Source: Streptomyces sp. Je 1-369
GTDB taxonomy: Bacteria > Actinomycetota > Actinomycetes > Streptomycetales > Streptomycetaceae
Assembly (NCBI RefSeq): GCF_026810505.1
Contig: NZ_CP101750.1
Location: 6,620,514 to 6,684,513 of the forward strand
DNA length: 64,000 bases
Direction of reading: 5' to 3'
Below are positions 16,730-23,798 of the stretch, piece after piece. Position numbers and translations under genes: made by a program. Numbering within the stretch: the first letter of the stretch is position 1; the number at the start of each line of letters is the position of its first letter. A model generated the notes under the pieces. That model was given only the letters and a program-made list of their open reading frames with translations, was not told where the DNA came from and did no database searches.

Positions 16730-19276
16730 ATGGCACGCGGCAAGCTTCGGATCTACCTCGGTGCGGCACCGGGCGTCGGCAAGACGTACGCGATGCTCTC
16801 CGAGGCCCACCGCCGCATCGAGCGCGGCACCGACTGCGTGGTCGCCTTCGTGGAGCACCACGACCGGCCGCGCACCGAGGTGATGCTGCACGGCCTCGAA
16901 CAGGTGACCCGCAGGGACCTGGAGTACCGCGGCACCGCGTTCACCGAGATGGACGTCGACGCGGTCCTGGAGCGCGCCCCCGAGGTCGCCCTCGTCGACG
17001 AACTCGCCCACACCAACGTCCCCGGCTCCCGCAACGCCAAGCGCTGGCAGGACGTCGAGGAGCTCCTCACCGCGGGCATCGACGTCGTATCCACCGTCAA
17101 CATCCAGCACCTGGAGTCGCTCGGCGACGTCGTCGAGTCGATCACCGGTGTACGGCAGAAGGAGACGGTGCCGGACGAGGTGGTGCGCCGCGCCGACCAG
17201 ATCGAACTGGTCGACATGTCGCCACAGGCGCTGCGCCGCCGCATGGCGCACGGCAACATCTACAAGTCCGACCGCATCGACGCGTCCCTCTCCAACTACT
17301 TCCGGCCCGGCAACCTCACGGCCCTGCGCGAGCTCGCGCTGCTCTGGGTCGCCGACCGCGTCGACGAGTACCTCCAGCAGTACCGCGGCGAGCACAACAT
17401 CCGCTCCACCTGGCAGGCCCGCGAACGCATCGTCGTCGGCCTGACCGGCGGCCCCGAGGGCCGCACCCTGATCCGCCGCGCGTCCCGCATGGCCGCGAAG
17501 GGCTCAGGCAGCGAGATCCTCGCCGTCTACATCGCCCGCAGCGACGGCCTCACCGGCGCGTCCCCCAAGGAACTCGCCGTCCAGCGCACCCTCGTGGAGG
17601 ACCTCGGCGGCACCTTCCACCACGTCATCGGCGACGACATACCCGCCGCCCTCCTCGACTTCGCCCGCGGCGTCAACGCCACCCAGATCGTCCTCGGCTC
17701 CTCGCGCCGCAAGACCTGGCAGTACGTCTTCGGGCCCGGCGTCGGCGCGACCGTCGCCCGCGACTCGGGCCCCGACCTGGACGTGCACATCGTCACGCAC
17801 GGCGAGGTCGCCAAGGGGCGCGGCCTGCCCGTCGCCCGCGGCGCGCGCCTCGGCAGGTCCCGGGCCATCGGGGGCTGGCTGGTCGGCGTCGCGGGACCCG
17901 CAGTCCTGACGGTGCTGCTCACCCACATCGACGCGGACCTCGGCCTGGCCAACGACATGCTGCTGTTCCTGACGCTCACGGTCGCCGCCGCGCTGGTCGG
18001 CGGGCTGATCCCGGCGCTCGCCTCGGCGGCCGTCGGCTCGCTGCTCCTCAACTACTACTTCACGCCGCCGCTGCACCTGTGGACGGTCTCCAACAACAAG
18101 AACATCGTGGCCATCGCGGTGTTCGTGGGCGTCGCCGTGTCGGTGGCCTCCGTCGTGGACCTCGCGGCCCGCCGCACCCACCAGGCCGCCCGGCTGCGGG
18201 CCGAGGCGGAGATACTCTCCTTCCTCGCCGGCAGCGTGCTGCGCGGCGAGACCAGCCTGGAAGCCCTCCTCGAACGCGTCCGCGAGACCTTCGCCATGGA
18301 GTCCGTCGCCCTCCTTGAACGGGCGGGCGACACCGACCCGTGGACCTGCGCGGGCAGAGTCGGCGACGGGCGCCCGCTGGAGCGCCCCGAGGACGCCGAC
18401 GTGGACATGCCCGTCGGCGATCACATGGCGCTCGCCCTCTCCGGCCGGGTCCTGCCCGCCGCGGACCGCCGCGTCCTCGCCGCGTTCGCCGCGCAGGCAG
18501 CCGTCGTCCTGGACCGCCAGCGCCTGCAGTCCGAGGCCGACCAGGCCCGCACCCTCGCCGAGGGCAACCGCATCCGCACCGCCCTGCTCGCCGCCGTCAG
18601 CCACGACCTGCGCACCCCGCTCGCGGGCATCAAGGCCGCCGTGTCCTCCCTGCGCTCCGACGACGTGGAGTGGTCCGACGAGGACGAGGCGGAACTCCTC
18701 GAAGGCATCGAGGCGGGCGCCGACCGCCTGGAACACCTCGTCGGGAACCTCCTCGACATGTCGCGCCTGCAGACCGGCACCGTCACCCCGCTGATCCGCG
18801 AGGTCGACCTCGACGAGGTCGTCCCCATGGCGCTCGGCGGCGTCCCCGACGGCACCGCGGAGCTGGACATCCCCGAGACGCTGCCCATGGTCGCCGTCGA
18901 CAAGGGCCTCCTGGAGCGGGCGGTGGCCAACATCGTCGAGAACGCGGTGAAATACGCACCCGACGAACAGCCCGTCAAGGTCTCCGCCAGCGCCCTCGGC
19001 GAGCGGGTCGAGATCCGCGTCGTCGACCGGGGGCCCGGCGTGCCCGACAGTGCCAAAGACCGCATCTTCGCGCCGTTCCAGCGCTACGGTGACGCTCCCC
19101 GGGGTGCGGGCGTGGGCCTCGGCCTCGCCGTCGCCCGCGGCTTCGTCGAGGCCATGGGCGGCACGCTCGCCGCCGAGGACACCCCCGGCGGGGGCCTCAC
19201 CATGGTCCTCACCCTGCGGGCGGCGGCCGGACGTCCGCCGGTCCGCCCCGAGCTGTCGTCCCAGGTCACCTCGTGA
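16730..19276 (+). CDS. kdpD: Sensor histidine kinase KdpD
   Basis: The protein has 848 residues. The N-terminal KdpD domain carries LGAAPGVGKTYAML (Walker A, about 10-23) and LVDELAHTNVPGSRNAKRWQD. A USP-like domain follows (VVGLTGGPEGRTLIRRASRM). Four close transmembrane spans lie at about 380-490, and a GAF-like region comes next. The histidine box is LAAVSHDLRTPLAGIKAAVS, and HATPase_c has NIVENAVKYAPD and GVGLGLAVARG. KdpD senses potassium limitation or osmotic stress and phosphorylates KdpE. The kdpFABC target genes are not in this window. The start is the ATG at 16730; a weak GGGAAG lies about 11 bases upstream. Confidence 0.95.
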   Translation: MARGKLRIYLGAAPGVGKTYAMLSEAHRRIERGTDCVVAFVEHHDRPRTEVMLHGLEQVTRRDLEYRGTAFTEMDVDAVLERAPEVALVDELAHTNVPGSRNAKRWQDVEELLTAGIDVVSTVNIQHLESLGDVVESITGVRQKETVPDEVVRRADQIELVDMSPQALRRRMAHGNIYKSDRIDASLSNYFRPGNLTALRELALLWVADRVDEYLQQYRGEHNIRSTWQARERIVVGLTGGPEGRTLIRRASRMAAKGSGSEILAVYIARSDGLTGASPKELAVQRTLVEDLGGTFHHVIGDDIPAALLDFARGVNATQIVLGSSRRKTWQYVFGPGVGATVARDSGPDLDVHIVTHGEVAKGRGLPVARGARLGRSRAIGGWLVGVAGPAVLTVLLTHIDADLGLANDMLLFLTLTVAAALVGGLIPALASAAVGSLLLNYYFTPPLHLWTVSNNKNIVAIAVFVGVAVSVASVVDLAARRTHQAARLRAEAEILSFLAGSVLRGETSLEALLERVRETFAMESVALLERAGDTDPWTCAGRVGDGRPLERPEDADVDMPVGDHMALALSGRVLPAADRRVLAAFAAQAAVVLDRQRLQSEADQARTLAEGNRIRTALLAAVSHDLRTPLAGIKAAVSSLRSDDVEWSDEDEAELLEGIEAGADRLEHLVGNLLDMSRLQTGTVTPLIREVDLDEVVPMALGGVPDGTAELDIPETLPMVAVDKGLLERAVANIVENAVKYAPDEQPVKVSASALGERVEIRVVDRGPGVPDSAKDRIFAPFQRYGDAPRGAGVGLGLAVARGFVEAMGGTLAAEDTPGGGLTMVLTLRAAAGRPPVRPELSSQVTS

Positions 19277-19314
19277 CCACCGGAAACCACGGAAACAAAG
19301 ATAGGCAGGTACGC

Positions 19315-19998
19315 ATGACCCGGGTGCTCGTGGTCGACGACGAGCCGCAGATCGTACGCGCCCTCGTGATCAACCTGAAGGCGCGCAAGTACGACGTGGA
19401 CTCGGCCCCCGACGGCGCCACCGCGCTGCAGGTCGCCGCGGCCCGCCACCCCGACGTGATCGTGCTCGACCTCGGTCTGCCCGACATGGACGGCGTGGAG
19501 GTCATCAAGGGCCTGCGCGGCTGGACGCGCGTCCCCATCCTGGTCCTCTCCGCCCGGCACAGCTCGGACGAGAAGGTCGAGGCGCTCGACGCGGGCGCCG
19601 ACGACTACGTGACCAAGCCCTTCGGCATGGACGAACTCCTCGCCCGGCTGCGCGCCGCCGTACGCAGGGCGGAGCCCACCGGGACGGGCGACGACGACGC
19701 GATGGTCGACACCGGTGACTTCTCCGTCGACCTGGCCGCCAAGAAGGTCAACCGCGGCGGCCGCGACGTACGCCTCACTCCCACGGAGTGGCACCTCCTG
19801 GAGGTGCTGGTACGCAACACCGGCCGCCTGGTCAGCCAGAAGCAGCTGCTCCAGGAGGTCTGGGGGCCCTCCTACGGGACGGAGACGAACTACCTGCGCG
19901 TGTACATGGCGCAGCTGCGCCGCAAGCTGGAGGCGGACCCCGCGCACCCGCGGCACTTCATCACGGAGCCCGGAATGGGATACCGGTTCGAGAAGTGA
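19315..19998 (+). CDS. kdpE: Response regulator KdpE
   Basis: The protein has 227 residues. The receiver domain starts TRVLVVDDEPQIVRALVINL, with the phospho-Asp in VIVLDLGLPDMDG and Lys in YVTKPFGM. The OmpR-type winged helix has LTPTEWHLLEVLVRNTGRLV and ends PGMGYRFEK. I use the ATG at 19315 because the receiver begins there and AGG lies five bases before it. A GTG at 19273 overlaps the kdpD stop (GTGA) and is in frame, so a 14-residue longer, translationally coupled form is possible. Confidence 0.94.
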   Translation: MTRVLVVDDEPQIVRALVINLKARKYDVDSAPDGATALQVAAARHPDVIVLDLGLPDMDGVEVIKGLRGWTRVPILVLSARHSSDEKVEALDAGADDYVTKPFGMDELLARLRAAVRRAEPTGTGDDDAMVDTGDFSVDLAAKKVNRGGRDVRLTPTEWHLLEVLVRNTGRLVSQKQLLQEVWGPSYGTETNYLRVYMAQLRRKLEADPAHPRHFITEPGMGYRFEK

Positions 19999-20051
19999 TC
20001 CTTCCGAGAGGTGACCGGATTGCTCGCTTCAACGGGGTTCCCGGCGGGTAG

Positions 20052-20099
20052 TGAGCGGACATGGGCAGCGGATACTGAGCGGACATAAGCACAGATGAG
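20052..20099. repeat. 24-bp imperfect tandem repeat
   Basis: TGAGCGGACAT begins both units (20052 and 20076); the remaining 13 bp of each unit are only partly alike. It lies between kdpE and the OB-fold gene, just upstream of the predicted promoter. Confidence 0.5.
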
Positions 20100-20132
20100 C
20101 GCACCCCTTTCCGCTGTGTCGGCGCCCCCCGG

Positions 20133-20144
20133 TACGCTTCGTGT
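20133..20144 (+). promoter_or_regulatory. Putative -10 box of a leaderless transcript
   Basis: TACGCT (20133-20138), six bases, then the ATG at 20145. There is no Shine-Dalgarno sequence before this ATG, so transcription probably begins at the start codon. Confidence 0.5.
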
Positions 20145-20543
20145 ATGAGTGCTGTTTCTGGTTCCGACAAGCCGGCGGGCCGTTTCCGGCGCATGCTCGA
20201 CCGGCTCTCCTCCTCCCAGGAGGATCTGGAGTCGGAGGAGCTGCGGGAGGACGCCGAGACAGCGGGCTGCGTCCGTATCGGCGACTGCCGTGACCGCCAG
20301 ATAGTCACCGTTACTGGTACCTTGCGCACGGTCACTCTGCGCCCACGCGCCGGGGTTCCCGCCCTGGAGGCCGAGCTGTTCGACGGCTCGGCGGCGCTGG
20401 ACGTGGTGTGGCTCGGCAGGCGCTCCATCGTGGGAATCGAACCGGGGCGCAAGCTGATCGCGTCCGGCCGGATCTCGGAGAGCCGGGGCCGCCGGGTGCT
20501 CTTCAACCCGAAGTACGAACTCAGACCCCTCGGACGGGAGTAG
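20145..20543 (+). CDS. OB-fold nucleic-acid-binding protein
   Basis: The protein has 132 residues. A short helical N-terminus (FRRMLDRLSSSQEDLESEEL) precedes a compact OB fold: QIVTVTGTLRTVTLRP, ALEAELFDGSAALDVVWLGR, KLIASGRISESRGRRVLFNP, KYELRPLG. The order matches the small tRNA-anticodon-type OB proteins of actinobacteria, usually annotated only as OB-fold binding proteins. The DUF3159 gene follows after three bases, which is the conserved arrangement. It is probably cytoplasmic; the ligand is unknown. Confidence 0.85.
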   Translation: MSAVSGSDKPAGRFRRMLDRLSSSQEDLESEELREDAETAGCVRIGDCRDRQIVTVTGTLRTVTLRPRAGVPALEAELFDGSAALDVVWLGRRSIVGIEPGRKLIASGRISESRGRRVLFNPKYELRPLGRE

Positions 20544-20546
20544 CCG

Positions 20547-21296
20547 GTGACGTCCCTCGACAAGCCGACGGACCACGGGAACGCGCCGACGGACCACGGA
20601 AACGCGGGCCAGGACGCAGATTCCCGGGCCGTGACCGAGGCAGCGCTCTTCGAAGCCTTCGGCGGCGTGCGGGGCATGGTGGAGACGGTTCTCCCCGGTC
20701 TGCTCTTCGTGACGATCTTCACGATCAACAAGGACCTGCACATGTCGGCCATCGCGGCCCTCGCGGTGTCCGTGGTGCTCGTGGTGGTCCGCCTGGTCAT
20801 GCGGGACACCGTCAAACACGCCTTCAGCGGTGTCTTCGGGGTCGCCTTCGGCGTGGTCTTCGCGATGATGACCGGCAACGCCAAGGACTTCTACCTGCCG
20901 GGCATGCTCTACACCCTCGGCCTCGCCCTGGCGTACATGATCACGACCCTCGCGGGCGTGCCGCTGATCGGCCTGATCCTCGGCCCGGTCTTCAAGGAGA
21001 ACCTCTCCTGGCGCACCCGCAACCCGGGACGCAAGAAGGCGTACGCGAAGGCCAGTTGGGCCTGGGGCCTGATCCTGCTCGCCAAGTGCGCGATCCTCTT
21101 CCCGCTGTACTGGTGGGCGGACACGACGCAGTTCGGCTGGGTCCTCATCGCCCTGAAGATCCCCCCGTTCCTCCTCGCCGTCTACCTGACCTGGGTCTTC
21201 CTGGCGAAGGCCCCACCGCCGATCGACGTCTTCGCCGAGATGGAAGCGGCGGAGAAGGCGGAGAAGGAGCGCGAACGGGAACGCCGCGAGGCGTGA
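20547..21296 (+). CDS. DUF3159 integral membrane protein
   Basis: The protein has 249 residues from the GTG at 20547. After a hydrophilic N-terminus and the signature AALFEAFGGVRGMVETVLPG there are about six hydrophobic spans. The loop GPVFKENLSWRTRNPGRKKA is a conserved DUF3159 feature. The C-terminus is a charged helix (EMEAAEKAEKERERERREA). The short N-terminal Asp-His-Gly-Asn-Ala repeat (TDHGNAPTDHGNA) looks like a small duplication. The protein is of unknown function, linked to the OB-fold gene three bases upstream. A strong hairpin follows at 21380. Confidence 0.88.
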   Translation: MTSLDKPTDHGNAPTDHGNAGQDADSRAVTEAALFEAFGGVRGMVETVLPGLLFVTIFTINKDLHMSAIAALAVSVVLVVVRLVMRDTVKHAFSGVFGVAFGVVFAMMTGNAKDFYLPGMLYTLGLALAYMITTLAGVPLIGLILGPVFKENLSWRTRNPGRKKAYAKASWAWGLILLAKCAILFPLYWWADTTQFGWVLIALKIPPFLLAVYLTWVFLAKAPPPIDVFAEMEAAEKAEKERERERREA

Positions 21297-21300
21297 GAAC

Positions 21301-21354
21301 ACGCCCCGAAGGGGCGGCGTTCAGGGGCGCGGGGAACTGCGCGCCCAGCCACGA
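21301..21354. repeat. Streptomyces-type dispersed intergenic repeat
   Basis: It consists of a small stem CGCCCC-GAA-GGGGCG (21302-21316) and then GGGCGCGGGGAACTGCGCGCCC with its own 7-bp stem, followed by AGCCACGAC. I recognise this sequence type from many Streptomyces intergenic regions; the copy number in this genome cannot be judged here. Confidence 0.55.
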
Positions 21355-21379
21355 CGTACCCGCAGCGGACATACGAGAT

Positions 21380-21411
21380 GGGGGGCGCCCGGCAATCGCC
21401 GGGCGCCCCCC
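21380..21411. terminator. Bidirectional stem-loop terminator, 14-bp stem
   Basis: Arms 21380-21393 and 21398-21411 pair perfectly around AATC. The hairpin separates the convergent DUF3159 and TrkA genes. Confidence 0.88.
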
Positions 21412-21433
21412 ATCCACGTACAGAGCCCCGGGG

Positions 21434-22102
21434 CTAGCTCTCGCGCCGCACCGAAAGCAGGTCCTCCAACTGCTCCTCCCGCGCCTGCGCCGCGACGAAC
21501 AGCAGCTCGTCACCCGCTTCGAGGGAGTCGTCCGCGGTCGGCGCGAGGACGCGCGTACCGCGGATGATCGTGACCAGCGAGGTGTCCTCGGGCCACTGCA
21601 CGTCGCCGACCTGCGTGCCCGCGAGGGCCGACTCGGGCGGCAGCGTCAGCTCGACGAGGTTCGCGTCGCCGTGGCTGAAGCGCAGCAGCCGTACGAGATC
21701 GCCGACGCTCACCGCCTCCTCGACGAGCGCGGACATCAGACGCGGCGTGGAGACCGCGACGTCGACGCCCCAGGACTCGTTGAAGAGCCACTCGTTCTTG
21801 GGGTTGTTCACGCGGGCGACGACCCGCGGGACGCCGTACTCCGTCTTGGCGAGCAGCGAGACGACGAGGTTGACCTTGTCGTCGCCGGTCGCGGCGATCA
21901 CGACGTTGCAGCGCTGCAACGCGGCCTCGTCGAGGGAGGTGATCTCGCAGGCGTCGGCGAGCAGCCACTCGGCCTGCGGGACGCGCTCGACCGAGATGGC
22001 GGTCGGCGCCTTGTCGATGAGAAGGACCTCATGGCCGTTCTCCAGGAGCTCCCCGGCGATGGAACGTCCCACCGCACCGGCTCCGGCAATGGCGACCCTC
22101 AT
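21434..22102 (-). CDS. TrkA family potassium uptake regulator (second of pair)
   Basis: The protein has 222 residues. The TrkA_N/RCK Rossmann domain has AIAGAGAVGRSIAGELLENG (GxGxxG) and the acidic end of beta 2 in VLLIDK, followed by VVIAATGDDKVNLVVSLLAK. The C-terminal TrkA_C (RCK_C) domain ends DSLEAGDELLFVAA. It should be a cytosolic regulator that gates a K+ transporter through NAD(H) or nucleotide binding; RCK_C domains can bind c-di-AMP in other bacteria. Its ATG overlaps the stop of the upstream TrkA gene (TGATG), so both are made together. Confidence 0.9.
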   Translation of the reverse strand: MRVAIAGAGAVGRSIAGELLENGHEVLLIDKAPTAISVERVPQAEWLLADACEITSLDEAALQRCNVVIAATGDDKVNLVVSLLAKTEYGVPRVVARVNNPKNEWLFNESWGVDVAVSTPRLMSALVEEAVSVGDLVRLLRFSHGDANLVELTLPPESALAGTQVGDVQWPEDTSLVTIIRGTRVLAPTADDSLEAGDELLFVAAQAREEQLEDLLSVRRES

Positions 22103-22770
22103 CAGTGACCGCCCTCCTCGGGGCCTTCGGCGAACGCGGCTTCGACCTTGTCGACCTGGTCGGTGCGCATCATGACGTGCACCAGATCGCCTTCTTGCAG
22201 GACCGTCTGCGAGGTCGGCAGGACCGCCTCGCCCAGCCGGGTGAGGAAGGCGACGCGTACGCCGGTCTCCTCCTGGAGCTGGCTGATCTTGTGTCCGATC
22301 CACGCGGGCGACGCGTGCACCTCCGCGAGCTGCACCCCGCCGGTGGGGTCGCGCCACAGCGGCTCGGCGCCGGACGGCAGCAGCCTGCGCAGCATCTGGT
22401 CGGCGGTCCAGCGGACCGTGGCGACCGTGGGGATGCCGAGGCGCTGGTAGACCTCGGCGCGGCGCGGGTCGTAGATGCGGGCCGCGACGTTCTCGATGCC
22501 GAACATCTCGCGGGCCACGCGGGCGGCGATGATGTTCGAGTTGTCGCCGCTGGAGACGGCGGCGAAGGCGCCCGCCTCCTCGATGCCGGCCTCGCGCAGG
22601 GTGTCCTGGTCGAAGCCGACGCCGGTCACGCGGCGGCCGCCGAACCCGGCGCCGAGGCGGCGGAAGGCCGTGGGGTCCTGGTCGACGACGGCGACCGTGT
22701 GCCCCTGTTGTTCCAGGTTCTGGGCGAGAGCGGAGCCGACTCTCCCGCAGCCCATGATGACGATGTGCAC
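22102..22770 (-). CDS. TrkA family potassium uptake regulator (first of pair)
   Basis: The protein has 222 residues from the GTG at 22770 (VHIVIMGCGRVGSALAQNL), with AAAGGA just before it. The RCK_N domain has GCGRVG, the beta-2 acid in AVVDQDP and AAVSSGDNSNIIAARVARE. The C-terminal RCK_C part includes GHKISQLQEETGVRVAFLTR and VLQEGDLVHVMM. It is probably a heteromeric partner of the downstream TrkA protein. The permease they serve is not adjacent, but a KimA-like permease lies about 3.4 kb away. Confidence 0.9.
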   Translation of the reverse strand: MHIVIMGCGRVGSALAQNLEQQGHTVAVVDQDPTAFRRLGAGFGGRRVTGVGFDQDTLREAGIEEAGAFAAVSSGDNSNIIAARVAREMFGIENVAARIYDPRRAEVYQRLGIPTVATVRWTADQMLRRLLPSGAEPLWRDPTGGVQLAEVHASPAWIGHKISQLQEETGVRVAFLTRLGEAVLPTSQTVLQEGDLVHVMMRTDQVDKVEAAFAEGPEEGGH

Positions 22771-22936
22771 CTGTCCTTTACCCCGCACTCCTGGTCATCC
22801 CGCTGACCTGCGAAAACATCGTGCTCACTCATTTCTGTCACTGTGCCGGCAACCACGGGGCAACAGCGTGCGGCGTTGCCAAGAGACGAGCTTAAGCCGC
22901 AACGGGTCCCGGGCACTCACCCGCGTACTCAGTCAG

Positions 22937-22978
22937 GGAGACGCGAAGGGGCCCGCCGGAGACGCGAAGGGGCCCGTC
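22937..22978. repeat. 21-bp tandem duplication
   Basis: GGAGACGCGAAGGGGCCCGYC occurs at 22937-22957 and 22958-22978 with one difference. It sits just after the stop of the small membrane-protein gene, in the 220-bp gap before trkA, and contains GGGCCC cores. Its function is unknown. Confidence 0.8.
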
Positions 22979-22990
22979 GGAGGTGAGAGG

Positions 22991-23230
22991 TCAGTCGACG
23001 CTGCGCAGCAGGCTCTCGACGTTCTGCAGACGGTGGCCGAGTTCGACGAGCTGGAGGCGGGTCGACTCCTGCTCGGATCTGGCGCGCTCGACGGCCTCGC
23101 GATACTCGTGCATCGCCTCGGCGTACTGCCGGTCGCGTTCGCGGTTGCGCTGCGTCTGGAAGTACGCGACGGCGACGATCGCGCCGGCGAGTATCAGGAA
23201 GAAGGCGACCGGAATGATCACGTCGTCCAT
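22991..23230 (-). CDS. Small membrane-anchored coiled-coil protein
   Basis: The protein has 79 residues. It begins with a transmembrane helix (VIIPVAFFLILAGAIVAVAY), followed by a highly charged helix (QTQRNRERDRQYAEAMHEYR ...) with heptad character through to ELGHRLQNVESLL. That is a membrane anchor plus cytoplasmic coiled coil. The start overlaps the stop of the winged-helix regulator (TAATG), so the two are coupled. I do not know a function; a partner or stability role for the regulator is conceivable. Confidence 0.8.
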   Translation of the reverse strand: MDDVIIPVAFFLILAGAIVAVAYFQTQRNRERDRQYAEAMHEYREAVERARSEQESTRLQLVELGHRLQNVESLLRSVD

Positions 23231-23580
23231 TAAGACCCCTCTGGAGATTGCTGACCGGCCTCGCCGGATTGCCGGCCGGCCTCGTCCGACGCATCCTGCC
23301 GGACGGCCGCGAGGATCGTATCCACGTTCAACCGCACGTCGAACGGCGCCAGTTCGAAGTACTTGAGCGCCTTGCCGTCATCGGAGAGTTCCAGGCGGCC
23401 GACGACGAGACCGGCCTTCTCCAGACGTTCGAGGTGCATGTAGAGCAGGGGGCGGGAGACGCCGAGTCGCCGCGCCAGTTCGCTGACGTACAGCTGCCCC
23501 GGGGCGAGCTCGGTGATGATCCGGATCCGCTGGGCGTGGCCGACGGCGGAGAGGAAGGCGAGCAGCTCTGCGCTGTCCAT
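23230..23580 (-). CDS. ArsR-like winged-helix transcriptional regulator
   Basis: The protein has 116 residues, with GAAGGCGG before the ATG at 23580. The winged helix is plain: LLAFLSAVGHAQRIRIITEL, YVSELARRLGVSRPLLYMHL (recognition helix) and LEKAGLVVGRLELSDDGKAL (wing). Dimerisation is probably through the C-terminal helix (VDTILAAVRQD). No cysteine or metal-site motif of metal-sensing ArsR proteins is present, so the ligand is unknown. It is divergent from the MMPL exporter at 23799. Repeated CTTACRCATGA elements in the shared promoter region suggest that it controls both itself and the exporter. Confidence 0.88.
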   Translation of the reverse strand: MDSAELLAFLSAVGHAQRIRIITELAPGQLYVSELARRLGVSRPLLYMHLERLEKAGLVVGRLELSDDGKALKYFELAPFDVRLNVDTILAAVRQDASDEAGRQSGEAGQQSPEGS

Positions 23581-23798
23581 GATCCGCCTTCGCGCTGGTC
23601 CCGAAACCCGTCAAACCCGTCAGCCAAGGCTTACGCATGACGGGAACCACTGTCAATTCCCGCGGGCCCGCCCCGAAGCCCCTCCAGGCGTCCCTCGCAC
23701 CTCCCTCGTATGACAGTTGACGGCTCACTCCTTCACCTGTCAGTCTCCACTTACACATGAAGCAACGGTAGAGGCCAACAACAGAGGCGGGGGAAGTC
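23581..23798. promoter_or_regulatory. Divergent promoter region with repeated CTTACRCATGA elements
   Basis: CTTACGCATGA (23630-23640) and CTTACACATGA (23750-23760) are ten-of-eleven identical. On the minus strand TTGACA (complement of 23651-23656) is a -35 for the regulator, and the first element fills its spacer/-10. On the plus strand TTGACG (23717-23722) and CAGTCT (23741-23746) are a promoter for the MMPL gene, with the second element at the transcription start. CCCGTCA/TGACGGG (23616-23622 and 23638-23644) and ACTGTCA/TGACAGT also pair. Confidence 0.55.
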
